A DNA stretch of 64,000 nucleotides, from contig DATJHO010000119.1 in assembly GCA_035493835.1 (NCBI GenBank), positions 1-64,000 on the forward strand. Direction: 5' to 3'. The notes below the pieces were generated by a model. It was given only the letters and a program-made list of their open reading frames with translations. It was not told where the DNA came from and did not search any database. Source of the stretch: DASZTU01 sp035493835 (lineage in GTDB: Bacteria; Pseudomonadota; Alphaproteobacteria; Rhizobiales; Devosiaceae). The position numbers were made by a program, and so were the translations under genes. Of the stretch, positions 1-9,025 are shown piece after piece; the stretch's first letter is position 1; the number at the start of each line of letters is the position of its first letter.

Positions 1-1026
1 GTCGGCTATGCCGTGCCGGAGGAGCACTTCAACCTCTTCAAGAACATCATCGAGAGGGTGCCGGGCGCCGACAAGGTGATCTTCTCCACCCATTGCCACA
101 ACGACCTCGGCATGGCGGTCGCCAATTCGCTGGCCGGGGTCAGGGGCGGCGCGCGGCAGATCGAATGTACCATCAACGGGCTCGGTGAGCGTGCAGGCAA
201 TGCGGCGCTGGAGGAAATCGTGATGGCGCTCAAGACCCGCGCCGACGCGATGCCGTATTTCACCAGCATCGAATCCACGCACCTGTCGCGAGCGAGCAAG
301 ATCGTTTCGGCGGCCTCGAATTTTCCGGTGCAGTACAACAAGGCCATCGTCGGCAAGAACGCCTTCGCGCATGAGAGCGGTATCCACCAGGACGGCATGC
401 TGAAGAATGCCGAAACCTACGAGATCATGACTCCGGCCAGCGTCGGCATCAAGGAAACCACCTTGGTGATGGGCAAGCATTCGGGCCGCGCTGCCTTCAA
501 GGACAAGCTGAAGGAACTGGGGTACGAGCTTGGCGACAATGCCTTCCAGGAGGCGTTCGTCCGCTTCAAGGACCTCGCCGATCGCAAGAAGCACATCTAC
601 GACGCTGATATCATCGCGCTGGTGGATGACGAGGCGGGCTCGGTCAGCGACCGCATCAAGCTGGTGGCGATGGAGGTGATCTCCAAGACCGGCGGCGTCC
701 ATCGTTGCGACATGACGGTTTCAATCGACGGCAACCCGGTTTCGGTCACCTATGACGGCACCGGCTCGGTCGATGCGATCTTCAACGCCGTGAAAGAGGC
801 AGTGGGGGCCAACCCGCACCTCGTGCTCTACGCGGTGGACGGCGTCACCGGCGGCACCGACGCCCAGGCGAGCGTCCATGTACGGCTGGAGCAGAACGGC
901 CGCATCGCTTCCGGCAATGCGGCGGAGCCCGATACGCTCGTCGCCTCGGCCCGCGCCTTCATCAATGCCTATAACCGCCTGCTCATCGAACGCGGCGCTG
1001 CCGCGCAAGGTGCGCTGGCGGGATAG
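1..1026 (+). CDS. leuA: 2-isopropylmalate synthase, 3' part
   Basis: The frame is open from base 1, so the start lies outside the window; 341 residues are visible. LeuA condenses acetyl-CoA with 2-oxoisovalerate in the first committed step of leucine synthesis in the cytoplasm. Seen: the end of the HMGL-like TIM barrel with the metal-binding HCHND motif near residue 30 and NGLGERAGNA near 60, the linker with HESGIHQDG near 125, and from about 210 the C-terminal LeuA regulatory domain that binds leucine in this family. The stop is TAG. No other leucine gene is visible. The pattern fits LeuA better than homocitrate or citramalate synthase, though these relatives cannot be fully excluded. Confidence 0.93.
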   Translation, partial: VGYAVPEEHFNLFKNIIERVPGADKVIFSTHCHNDLGMAVANSLAGVRGGARQIECTINGLGERAGNAALEEIVMALKTRADAMPYFTSIESTHLSRASKIVSAASNFPVQYNKAIVGKNAFAHESGIHQDGMLKNAETYEIMTPASVGIKETTLVMGKHSGRAAFKDKLKELGYELGDNAFQEAFVRFKDLADRKKHIYDADIIALVDDEAGSVSDRIKLVAMEVISKTGGVHRCDMTVSIDGNPVSVTYDGTGSVDAIFNAVKEAVGANPHLVLYAVDGVTGGTDAQASVHVRLEQNGRIASGNAAEPDTLVASARAFINAYNRLLIERGAAAQGALAG

Positions 1027-1090
1027 GGACAGGCATTGTTCCTGCCCGGTGCAGCTCGCGGGGCGACATTGCCCCGCAAGCAACACCGCC

Positions 1091-1250
1091 CTCATGGTGA
1101 GCCTGTCGAACCTCTAAGTGTTGTTGCGTTGCCGTGCCGAGCAGGCTCCAGACAGGGACTCCCGCCTTCGCGGGAATGACATCGTGGAGTTGCACGGGGC
1201 CGCTCGTAAACCCGGGTCATTCCCGCGAAGTCGGGAATCCCTGTTGATTC
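1091..1250. repeat. Intergenic palindromic repeats between leuA and the VOC gene
   Basis: This 322-base gap holds no gene. At 1091-1114 is half of the GTGAGCCTGTCGAAC-type repeat seen again at 5414 and 24390. At 1151-1180 and 1214-1250 are two inverted copies of the CCCGCCTTCGCGGG / CCCGCGAAGTCGGG hairpin element found elsewhere in the window (23191, 33061, 60091). They could fold into one long hairpin after leuA. Confidence 0.8.
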
Positions 1251-1348
1251 AGCGCAACTGGATCATGCCCTAGTGTCTTTGGCTTAATTGCTGGCACTTT
1301 TTGCCGGGAGTAAGGTGACGGTCAGTCTAATGGTCAGGAGAATAGATC

Positions 1349-1732
1349 ATGCTAAGTGGTCATCATGTCTTCGCAACCATTCCTGCCGCCGATCTTGAGC
1401 GGGCGCGCACGTGGTATGAGGAGAAGCTCGGCCTCAAGCCTGCTCGCGAGCAGGAGGAGGAAGGGCTCATCTACGAGCTTGCCGATGGATCGGCCTTCCT
1501 GCTCTACTCGACGACCAATGCCGGGCAGGCGCCCAACACGTTGGCGACCTTCGACTCGAACGATGTTCCTTCAGACGTCGCCGCGCTCAAGCAGCGCGGT
1601 GTAAAATTCGAGGACTACGATCTCCCTGGACTCAAGACCGAGAACTCCATCGCGAGCATCGGCGGCCTCAAAGCCGCCTGGTTCAAGGATTCGGAAGGGA
1701 ACATTCTCGCCATTGGCGAGACCATTCACTAA
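1349..1732 (+). CDS. VOC (glyoxalase/bleomycin resistance) family protein
   Basis: A single 127-residue vicinal-oxygen-chelate domain. Seen: an opening of the form IPAADLERARTWYEEKLGLK and a closing SEGNILAIGE, both typical of the fold. AGGAG eight bases before the ATG at 1349 fixes the start. The substrate is unknown. It resembles the VOC protein at 55076, which has the same WYEEKLGL and KDSEGNIL stretches, so the two are probably paralogues. It is monocistronic: repeats lie upstream and a strong terminator follows the stop by about 20 bases. Confidence 0.8.
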   Translation: MLSGHHVFATIPAADLERARTWYEEKLGLKPAREQEEEGLIYELADGSAFLLYSTTNAGQAPNTLATFDSNDVPSDVAALKQRGVKFEDYDLPGLKTENSIASIGGLKAAWFKDSEGNILAIGETIH

Positions 1733-1753
1733 CCGGCGCCATCCAATTCGATG

Positions 1754-1790
1754 AAAATCCCCGGACGAGTCCGGGGATTTTTTGTTTTTC
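1754..1790 (+). terminator. Rho-independent terminator of the VOC gene
   Basis: A perfect 11-bp stem (1755-1765 with 1770-1780) closes a CGAG loop and is followed by a T-rich tract to 1790. Confidence 0.92.
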
Positions 1791-2043
1791 GGTCCGAATG
1801 CGGGCGGGGCGGCTTTAACGGCTCGCTAAGGGCGGAGCTTGTTGAGCAGCGTCTGACTGCAACCTGCTCCAATGGGCGGTTGTTCAGCACGACAGTAGAA
1901 TTATCGGCGGGCTGTTGTGTCTGATACGGTTTGAAACATACAGAAACACAATAGTCATTGTGCCGTCGATATTTGGGTGTTTGAAGCCACCGAAATTGGC
2001 CCCAGCACTTTGTTGCATTGGGCGCGGTCGGCGCAAGGACGTT
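1791..2043. other. Upstream region of the macAB-type pair
   Basis: No gene is visible between the terminator and the efflux genes. The frame of macA stays open upstream to a TTG at 1915, but that extension has no family resemblance. The A/T-richer stretch at about 1920-1970 is the likely promoter zone; no confident -35/-10 pair could be read. Confidence 0.4.
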
Positions 2044-3453
2044 ATGTTTCATAGCAAGGATATGACTTCGAAGGGCGGCTCGCCCGCTTCCTCCGATTCC
2101 GTGGCCAAGGCTGCAACACCGGCGAGGACGGCAAGACGGCGGAAATTCGGGCGCCGTCTGTTTTGGATGGCCGTAGTTCTGGTCGCGGCATGCGTCGGTG
2201 GCTGGTTTGCCTGGCAGCATTACCTGCAGGCGACCGCGCCGGTGGTTCCCGAAACGGTAGCGGTGACGCGCAGCGACGTGCAGCAAACCGTGCTCGCCAA
2301 CGGCATCCTCCAGGCGAACGCCCTGGTGAGCGTTGGCGCGCAAGTTTCCGGCCGGGTCGAAAAGCTGGCGGTCAAGGTCGGCGATGTGGTCAAGCAGGGC
2401 GACCTGATCGCCCAGATCGACTCAACCGACCAGGTCAACGCGGTGAAGTCGGCGCAGGCGGCGCTGGCCATGGCTAATGCGCAATTGGTGGCGCAACAGG
2501 CGACCGTCAAGCAGGCACAGGCGGCGCTTGACCGGATCAACACCCTGCTCAAGCAGGGAGAGGAGACGCCCGCGGACCAGGAAACGGCGCAAGCGGCGCT
2601 CGATACCGCCAAGGCGCAGATCGACGTGATCGCGGCCCAGATCCAGCAGGCCAAGCTCAACGTGGACTCGGCCAATCTCAACCTCAGCCGGACCACGATC
2701 ACCGCACCGAGTGCCGGCACGGTGGTGGCATTGCTGGTCGATGAAGGCCAGACCGTCAACGCCAACCAGACGGCGCCGATACTCGTCAAAATGGCCGATG
2801 TCAGCACCATGGTGATCAAGGCGCAGATTTCGGAAGCCGACGTGCCGCGGGTGAAGCCTGGGCAGCCGGTCTATTTCACCATCCTCGGCGAGCCGGACAA
2901 CAAGATCAACGCCCAACTGCTGTCGGTCGATCCGGCGCCCGACGAGGTCGCCACCGACAGTGACAACAGCACGCCGTCGACCACCAATGCCATCTACTAT
3001 AACGGCTTGTTCGAAGTGCCGAACCCCGACGCCAAGCTCCGCATCGACATGACGGCGCAGGTGACGATCGTTCTTGCCGATGCGTCGAACGCTATTACCG
3101 TCCCGTCCTCGGCGCTGACCAAGACGCCGCGCGGCGGTTATCTGGTTGCGGTTTATGATCCTGCGACCGGCAGGGTTCAACCCCGTCGCGTAACCGTCGG
3201 GATCAACAACAACGTCTCGGCCGAGATCCTGAGCGGGCTCAAGGAGGGCGAACTGGTTGTCGCCACGGGCTTGCCGGCCTTGGGGCCGGGCGGTTTCGGC
3301 GGCCACCGGTTCGGTGGTGGCCAGAGCGGCGGGCCGTTCGCTGGCCGCGGCGGGCAGGGCGGACAGCCGGGCCAGGGCGGCAATCGTCCGGGCGGCAATT
3401 TCGGCCAGATGGGCCGTGGCGGCCCGGCCGGCGGCGGACTGCTGGGGCTCTGA
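2044..3453 (+). CDS. macA: MacA-like periplasmic adaptor of an ABC efflux pump
   Basis: A 469-residue membrane-fusion protein linking an inner-membrane ABC transporter to an outer-membrane channel. Seen: a basic N-terminus, one transmembrane anchor (FWMAVVLVAACVGGWFAW), a split biotinyl-lipoyl domain (SVGAQVSGRVEKLAVKVGD, later TITAPSAGTVVALLVDEG), an alpha-helical hairpin rich in Ala and Gln between the halves, then beta-barrel and membrane-proximal domains. The last 50 residues are Gly/Gln-rich and probably disordered, an unusual tail. ATG 2044 is preceded by AAGGA. It ends one base before macB, so the two are surely cotranscribed. The substrate (macrolide, peptide, siderophore or other) cannot be told. 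Confidence 0.85.
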   Translation: MFHSKDMTSKGGSPASSDSVAKAATPARTARRRKFGRRLFWMAVVLVAACVGGWFAWQHYLQATAPVVPETVAVTRSDVQQTVLANGILQANALVSVGAQVSGRVEKLAVKVGDVVKQGDLIAQIDSTDQVNAVKSAQAALAMANAQLVAQQATVKQAQAALDRINTLLKQGEETPADQETAQAALDTAKAQIDVIAAQIQQAKLNVDSANLNLSRTTITAPSAGTVVALLVDEGQTVNANQTAPILVKMADVSTMVIKAQISEADVPRVKPGQPVYFTILGEPDNKINAQLLSVDPAPDEVATDSDNSTPSTTNAIYYNGLFEVPNPDAKLRIDMTAQVTIVLADASNAITVPSSALTKTPRGGYLVAVYDPATGRVQPRRVTVGINNNVSAEILSGLKEGELVVATGLPALGPGGFGGHRFGGGQSGGPFAGRGGQGGQPGQGGNRPGGNFGQMGRGGPAGGGLLGL

Positions 3454-3454
3454 A

Positions 3455-5401
3455 ATGGGCGTTCCCATCATCGACATCCGCCAGCTCCGTCGCGAGTATC
3501 AGGCTGGCGACGAGGTATTCGCCGCCCTCAAGGACATCGACCTCACCATCGAGGCGGGCGAGATGGTCGCGATCATGGGCCAGTCCGGGTCGGGCAAGTC
3601 GACGCTCATGAACGTGCTCGGCTGCCTCGATCGCGAATGGACCGGCAGCTACCGCTTCAAGGGCGAGGATGTCGCCGCGCTCGAGCCCGACGAGGTGGCG
3701 CAGCTCCGGCGCGAAAATTTCGGCTTCATCTTCCAGCGCTACCAGCTCCTCGCCGACCTCGATGCCGTCGAGAATGTGGAAATGCCCTCCGTTTATGCCG
3801 GGGCGCAGGCCGCGGCGCGTCGGCGGCGGGCCGAGGATCTGCTGATCCGCCTGGGTCTGGGGGAGCGACTCGACCACTTGCCGAGCGAACTTTCCGGCGG
3901 CCAGCAGCAGCGGGTGAGCGTGGCGCGCGCACTGATGAACGGCGGCGACGTGATCCTTGCCGACGAGCCGACCGGAGCGCTTGACCGCAGAAGCGGCGCC
4001 GACCTGATGGCGCTCTTGGCGGAACTGCACCGCGAAGGCCACACCATCATCATCGTGACGCATGACCCGGAGGTCGCAGCCAAGGCCGAGCGCATCGTCG
4101 AGATCAGCGACGGGGTGATCATCTCCGACAGGCGCAAGTCCGACGAGCCGCTGGCCAAGCTGGTAAAGGAAAATATCCGGCAGGCGCCCCGCTGGCGGGA
4201 GGGCATCGATCATTTCGCCGAGGCGCTGTTCATGGCGGTCAGGGCGATGAACTCGCACCGGCTGCGGACCTTCCTCACCATGCTCGGCATCATCATCGGC
4301 ATCGCCTCGGTGGTCTCGGTGGTGGCGCTCGGGCAGGGCAGCCAGGAAAAGGTGCTGGAAAACATCTCGGCCATCGGCACCAACACCATCAACGTCTTCG
4401 CCGGTGCGGGTTTCGGCAACATCCGCCAGGGCCGGGTACACACCCTGGTGCCGCGCGATGCGGATGCCATCGGCCAGCAATCCTATGCCGATAGCGTGAC
4501 GCCGACGGTCTCCGCCAATGGTACGCTGGTCTACCGCGACGTCACGGTGAACATGCGGCTGACCGGGGTGGGGGCGGCATATTTCCGCGTCAGCGGCTCG
4601 ACCATCATCGAGGGCGTGGGCTTTTCGGATGACGACGTCACCAGCCGGGTGCAGGACGCGGTGATCGATACCAGCACCCGCGATACGCTGTTCACCAATG
4701 GGGACGACCCGCTCGGCAAGGTCATCATGGTCAACCACGTGCCGCTGCGGGTGGTGGGCGTGGCCCAGTCCAGCGCCGTCAGCTACGGCCCGAGCGACAC
4801 GCTCAACGTCTGGACGCCCTACACAACCGCGATGAGCCGCATCCTCGGACAGAACTATCTCACCAGCATCACCGTGAGGGTTTCCGACAATTACGACATG
4901 AATACCGCCGAGCAGCAGATCACCGATCTGCTGCAGCGGCGGCACAACGCCACCGATTTTCACCTGCAGAACACCGACACCATCCGCTCGACCATCGAGA
5001 GCAGTGGCCAGACGCTGACCCTGCTGGTGGCCCTGATCGCCGTGATTTCGCTGGTCGTCGGCGGCATCGGCGTCATGAATATCATGCTGGTCTCGGTAAC
5101 GGAGCGCACCCGCGAGATCGGCGTGCGCATGGCAGTGGGCGCGCGGCCGGGCGACATCATGCGGCAATTCCTGATCGAGGCGGTGTTGGTGTGCCTGGTC
5201 GGCGGCGCGGCGGGGGTGACGCTGTCGCTGGTCGGCGGCGGGATCGCGACACATTTCGTCGATTCTCTCCGCCTTTCCTACTCGGCCTTCTCGATCATCG
5301 CCGCGTTCGTCTCATCGACGCTGATCGGCATCGTCTTCGGCTTCATGCCAGCCCGCTCGGCAGCCAGTCTCGATCCAGTCGAAGCGCTGATGCGGGAGTA
5401 G
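3455..5401 (+). CDS. macB: MacB-like ABC transporter, fused ATPase and permease
   Basis: 648 residues, the usual MacB size. The N-terminal nucleotide-binding domain has Walker A GQSGSGKST (42-50), signature LSGGQQQR (146-153) and Walker B VILADEPTGALD. The permease half has one transmembrane helix near residue 280 (FLTMLGIIIGIASVVSV), a large periplasmic domain, and three C-terminal helices with the FtsX-type stretch RTREIGVRMAVGAR. ATG 3455 sits one base after the macA stop. MacB drives tripartite efflux from the periplasm by mechanotransmission; no TolC homologue is nearby, so the outer-membrane partner must be encoded elsewhere. Confidence 0.92.
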   Translation: MGVPIIDIRQLRREYQAGDEVFAALKDIDLTIEAGEMVAIMGQSGSGKSTLMNVLGCLDREWTGSYRFKGEDVAALEPDEVAQLRRENFGFIFQRYQLLADLDAVENVEMPSVYAGAQAAARRRRAEDLLIRLGLGERLDHLPSELSGGQQQRVSVARALMNGGDVILADEPTGALDRRSGADLMALLAELHREGHTIIIVTHDPEVAAKAERIVEISDGVIISDRRKSDEPLAKLVKENIRQAPRWREGIDHFAEALFMAVRAMNSHRLRTFLTMLGIIIGIASVVSVVALGQGSQEKVLENISAIGTNTINVFAGAGFGNIRQGRVHTLVPRDADAIGQQSYADSVTPTVSANGTLVYRDVTVNMRLTGVGAAYFRVSGSTIIEGVGFSDDDVTSRVQDAVIDTSTRDTLFTNGDDPLGKVIMVNHVPLRVVGVAQSSAVSYGPSDTLNVWTPYTTAMSRILGQNYLTSITVRVSDNYDMNTAEQQITDLLQRRHNATDFHLQNTDTIRSTIESSGQTLTLLVALIAVISLVVGGIGVMNIMLVSVTERTREIGVRMAVGARPGDIMRQFLIEAVLVCLVGGAAGVTLSLVGGGIATHFVDSLRLSYSAFSIIAAFVSSTLIGIVFGFMPARSAASLDPVEALMRE

Positions 5402-5413
5402 CCCTCGGTTCGA

Positions 5414-5442
5414 CCTCGTGGTGAGCCTGTCGAACCACGAGG
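5414..5442. repeat. Short palindromic repeat (GTGAGCCTGTCGAAC type)
   Basis: Nine-base arms CCTCGTGGT and ACCACGAGG flank GAGCCTGTCGA. It lies just after the macB stop and may help to end transcription. Related copies are at 1091 and 24390. Confidence 0.8.
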
Positions 5443-5530
5443 CGGGGCAGGCGCTTGTGGCAGATCCTTCGCAAGCTCAGGATGAGGTGGGTGCGGGGCC
5501 CAGGATATTGGCTGGGCGCGGCACTTGTTG

Positions 5531-5650
5531 CTCCCCCTCACCCGCCTGCCGGCACCCTCTCCCACGAGGGGAGATGTGGCAAGGCTGTACCACGGCGCCC
5601 TTCCTTCTCCCCTCGTGGGAGAAGGTGCCCGAAGGGCGGATGAGGGGGAG
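5531..5650. repeat. Long inverted-repeat element (CCCTCACCC type), copy 1
   Basis: Outer arms CTCCCCCTCA (5531-5540) and TGAGGGGGAG (5641-5650) match perfectly. Further inverted blocks inside include CTCTCCCACGAGGGGAG against CTCCCCTCGTGGGAGA. It sits between the convergent macB and acs. Related elements are at 16862 and 21745. This is a miniature hairpin element of the kind common in Hyphomicrobiales genomes; it encodes nothing. Confidence 0.85.
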
Positions 5651-5675
5651 GCCACAAACTCCCTGCGGTACAGTG

Positions 5676-7619
5676 CTACCGGTTCTGCCGGTTTTCCACT
5701 AGATCCTCGACTACTGCCGGATCGGCCAGCGTCGTCGTATCTCCCAACGCGCCATAATCGTTTTCGGCGATCTTGCGCAGGATGCGGCGCATGATCTTGC
5801 CGGAGCGGGTTTTGGGGAGGCCCGGAGCGAACTGAATGAGGTCGGGGGCGGCGATGGCGCCGATTTCCTTGCGGACCCAGTTTTTCAGCTCGGTCTTGAG
5901 CGCGTCATCGAGGGCTTCGCCGCGCATCAGCGTCACATAGGCATAAATGCCCTGGCCCTTGATCTCGTGCGGGTAGCCGACCACTGCTGCCTCGGAGACT
6001 TTGGGGTGCGCCACCAGCGCGCTTTCGACCTCGGCGGTACCGATGCGATGGCCAGAGACATTGAGCACGTCATCGACCCGGCCGGTGATCCAGTAATAGC
6101 CGTCTTCGTCGCGCCGGCAGCCGTCGCCGGAGAAGTAGTAGCCTTTGTATTGCTGGAAATAGGTTTCGATGAAGCGCTGGTGGTCGCCATAGACGGTGCG
6201 CATCTGGCCCGGCCAGCTATCGGCGATGCAGAGCACACCCTCGGCCTTGGTCGCTTCCTGCAACTTGCCCTCGGGCGACAGCACCACCGGCTGGACGCCG
6301 AAGAAGGGCTTTGTCGCCGAGCCCGGCTTGGTGGGAATGGCGCCAGGCAGGGGCGTGATCATGAAGCCGCCGGTCTCTGTCTGCCACCATGTGTCGACGA
6401 TGGCGCAGCGCTCATGGCCCACATGCTTGTGGTACCAGAGCCAGGCCTCCGGATTGATCGGCTCGCCCACCGAGCCGATGACGCGCAGGCTGGAGAGATC
6501 GTTTTTGTCTACCCATTCCGGCCCGGCGCCCATCAGCGCCCGAATGGCCGTAGGCGCGGTGTAAAAAATATTGACCTTCCATTTGTCGACCACCTGCCAG
6601 AAGCGCGACGGATCGGGAAAGTTCGGCACGCCCTCGAACATCAGCGTGGTCGCCCCGTTCGCCAGCGGCCCATAGACGATGTAGCTGTGGCCGGTGACCC
6701 AGCCCACATCGGCCGTGCACCAGTAGATGTCGCCGTCGCGGTAGTCGAAGGTGAGCTGGTGGGTGAGCGAGGCCCACACGATGTACCCGCCCGTAGTGTG
6801 GAGCACGCCCTTGGGCTTGCCGGTCGAGCCGGAGGTATAAAGGATGAAGAGCGGATCCTCGGCGTTCATCGGCTCGGGCGCACATTCGGCGGAAACGCCG
6901 GCAGCGGCCTCGTGGTACCAGACGTCGCGGCCAGCCTCGATGTTCACGGCATTGCCGGTGTTTTTCACCACCAGCACCTTGCCCACGATCGACGCCTTCT
7001 GCAGCGCCTCGTCGACGTTCTTCTTGAGCGGAATGGTCTTGCCGCCGCGCCGGCCCTCGTCGGCCGTGATGACGATGCGGCTGTCGCAGTCGACAATGCG
7101 GCCGGCGATCGAGTCGGGCGAGAAGCCGCCGAAGATCACCGAATGCACCGCACCGATGCGCGCGCAGGCGAGCATGGCATAGGCCGTCTCGGGGATCATC
7201 GGCATGTAGATGGTGACGCGGTCGCCCTTCTTGACGCCTTGGGCCTTCAGCACATTGGCGAAGCGGCAGACGTTGTCGTGAAGCTGCTGGTAGGTGACGG
7301 TCACCTGCGTGCCGGGCGTGTCGCCCTCCCAGATGATGGCGGTCTGGTCGGCGCGCTCGGGCAGATGCCGGTCGATGCAGTTGGCGGAGATGTTGAGCAC
7401 CCCGTCCTCGAACCATTTGATCGACACGTCCGGGTAGGCAAAGCTGGTGTTCTTGATCCGGGTCGGCGGCTTGATCCAGTCGATGCGCTGGCACTGCTCG
7501 GCCCAAAATCCATCCGGGTCGCTGACCGAGCGGGCGTACATTTCCGCGTAGTCTTCGGGCGTGACCCAAGTCCGCGCCGCGATCTCCGCGCTCGGCCTGA
7601 ACAGCAAGTCCTCGCTCAT
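5676..7619 (-). CDS. acs: Acetyl-coenzyme A synthetase
   Basis: 647 residues, the usual Acs size. It activates acetate with ATP and CoA to acetyl-CoA by way of acetyl-AMP. Seen: the P-loop-like YTSGSTGKPKGV at about 261-272, the substrate-pocket block VDTWWQTETGG, the hinge block YYFSGDGCRRDEDGYYWITGR, and near the C-terminus PKTRSGKIMRR, whose lysine is the acetylation-controlled catalytic residue in this family. The frame is open upstream, but ATG 7619 is chosen because GGGAGGAG lies just before it and the usual N-terminal region follows. It is monocistronic, converging on macB with repeats between. Confidence 0.97.
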   Translation of the reverse strand: MSEDLLFRPSAEIAARTWVTPEDYAEMYARSVSDPDGFWAEQCQRIDWIKPPTRIKNTSFAYPDVSIKWFEDGVLNISANCIDRHLPERADQTAIIWEGDTPGTQVTVTYQQLHDNVCRFANVLKAQGVKKGDRVTIYMPMIPETAYAMLACARIGAVHSVIFGGFSPDSIAGRIVDCDSRIVITADEGRRGGKTIPLKKNVDEALQKASIVGKVLVVKNTGNAVNIEAGRDVWYHEAAAGVSAECAPEPMNAEDPLFILYTSGSTGKPKGVLHTTGGYIVWASLTHQLTFDYRDGDIYWCTADVGWVTGHSYIVYGPLANGATTLMFEGVPNFPDPSRFWQVVDKWKVNIFYTAPTAIRALMGAGPEWVDKNDLSSLRVIGSVGEPINPEAWLWYHKHVGHERCAIVDTWWQTETGGFMITPLPGAIPTKPGSATKPFFGVQPVVLSPEGKLQEATKAEGVLCIADSWPGQMRTVYGDHQRFIETYFQQYKGYYFSGDGCRRDEDGYYWITGRVDDVLNVSGHRIGTAEVESALVAHPKVSEAAVVGYPHEIKGQGIYAYVTLMRGEALDDALKTELKNWVRKEIGAIAAPDLIQFAPGLPKTRSGKIMRRILRKIAENDYGALGDTTTLADPAVVEDLVENRQNR

Positions 7620-7696
7620 GTCGTCTCCTCCCGATGCTTGTTGCTCAGCTTTTAGAGCATCTTGCCGAGGGGAGGAAACCGCAATTTCGTGAGGGT

Positions 7697-9025
7697 TTAC
7701 TCTGCCGGAGCGGGTTCCGGGCGGCGTTGGCGCCTGAGCCAGGCCGCAAGCGAAACGTCCACCTTGGCCACCCTGAGTACGGTGAGCCATTGGGCCGCGG
7801 ACCAGATACCGATCGATGCAAGCGCCGCGAGCGCCGCCCCCATCAGCCCGAAAGGCGGCACCAGCAGCAGATTGCAGGCGACAAGCGTCGCAACTCCCAG
7901 CGCGATCGCCGGCAGGATGCTGGCCGGCTGGTTATGCACCGAGAGCACCAGCGAGGCCGGCCCGAAGACCGAGCGGATGACCAGCGACAGGCAGAGCACG
8001 GCAAGCGGCATGGCGCCGGCGGTGAAGGTCGGCCCGAACAGCAGGAGCGCGATCGGGGCAGCCAGCACCATGATGAAGAACAGGCAGATCGAAAGCCCCG
8101 AGGCGACAAGGTTGGCGTCGCCGATCTTGCGATGGAAACCATCGCGGTCGGCCGCCGCTTCGCTCTCGAACATATCCGGCAGGGTCACCGAATAGACCAC
8201 GTTCACCCCGAACGACATCAACGAAAAGGCGCGGGTGCAAACGCCGAAAATGGCGAGATCGCTGCGGTTGAGGAGGTTGGAGAGGATCAGGAGATCGAGA
8301 TCGAAGAAATAGTCGGTCGCCAGCGTGATGATCACCCACGGCGCGGCGAAGCGCCACCAGCGCTTCCACTCGCCGGGCCGGGCGGGCATTTCCGTCGGCA
8401 GGTTACGGCTGGTCCAGACCAGATAGGCGAACTGCACCAGCGCAACGGCGGTGATGCCCAGGCTCACGCCCCAGATCAGCGTGTCGAATTTTTGGCCGGG
8501 CGTCATGGCAGCGAGGCAGAGAAGGAAGGCCGAGATGCCGAAGACGGGCCGGAAAACCGCATCGGCCATCAATCCCCCAAGCGGCCGCTTGAGGCCGATC
8601 AGCAGGGCGCCGGTGACGAGGATCAGAGCGGTCGAAAAGGCGAGCAGGCACGCCGGAACCCAGTGGCTGGCAAGGACCTGTCCGGGCGCCCCGAACTGGG
8701 CGGCAATGGGCGCCCCGAGGCACGACAGCAACAGCGTCATGATCACGACATGGCCATAGGCCCTGAGCGCAAAGCCGCGCAGCGTCCGCCCTTCGCCCTT
8801 GGCACGGTATTCGGCGGCGAAGTAGGTGCCGGTCGTTTCAAAGCCGAGCGGCAAAACGACGGCGATGAGATTTACCGTCGCGATGATGAGCAGATAGTCG
8901 CCGAGCGCGGCCGAACCCAGCGTGCGGGCGATCGCCGCCTGGGTCAGGAAGGTCAGCCCCGCGCCAAAGATGCGGGCAATGAACAGCAGCGCCGACTGCG
9001 AGGCGAGGCGCTTCCAGATCGCCAT
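7697..9025 (-). CDS. Polysaccharide flippase (Wzx/MATE-like membrane protein)
   Basis: 442 residues with about 12 hydrophobic helices and the opening ARIFGAGLTFLTQAAIARTL, typical of lipid-linked oligosaccharide translocases of the MOP superfamily. These move undecaprenyl-linked sugar units across the inner membrane. The ATG directly follows the stop of the upstream FemAB-like gene with no base between, implying translational coupling. The short C-terminal tail is Arg/Pro-rich. The glycan it moves is unknown; no glycosyltransferase is adjacent, and the exopolysaccharide genes at 50-54 kb are far away. Confidence 0.82.
   Translation of the reverse strand: MAIWKRLASQSALLFIARIFGAGLTFLTQAAIARTLGSAALGDYLLIIATVNLIAVVLPLGFETTGTYFAAEYRAKGEGRTLRGFALRAYGHVVIMTLLLSCLGAPIAAQFGAPGQVLASHWVPACLLAFSTALILVTGALLIGLKRPLGGLMADAVFRPVFGISAFLLCLAAMTPGQKFDTLIWGVSLGITAVALVQFAYLVWTSRNLPTEMPARPGEWKRWWRFAAPWVIITLATDYFFDLDLLILSNLLNRSDLAIFGVCTRAFSLMSFGVNVVYSVTLPDMFESEAAADRDGFHRKIGDANLVASGLSICLFFIMVLAAPIALLLFGPTFTAGAMPLAVLCLSLVIRSVFGPASLVLSVHNQPASILPAIALGVATLVACNLLLVPPFGLMGAALAALASIGIWSAAQWLTVLRVAKVDVSLAAWLRRQRRPEPAPAE

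Noticed and set aside
1915..2043. Longer macA reading frame from TTG 1915
   Set aside because: The added 43 residues resemble no adaptor protein, and ATG 2044 has a ribosome-binding site.
3239..5254. 671-codon open frame antisense to macAB
   Set aside because: Shadow of the high-GC macB frame; His/Asp/Arg-rich composition and no recognisable domain.
5967..7655. 562-codon open frame antisense to acs
   Set aside because: Mirror of a well-supported gene with every Acs motif on the other strand.
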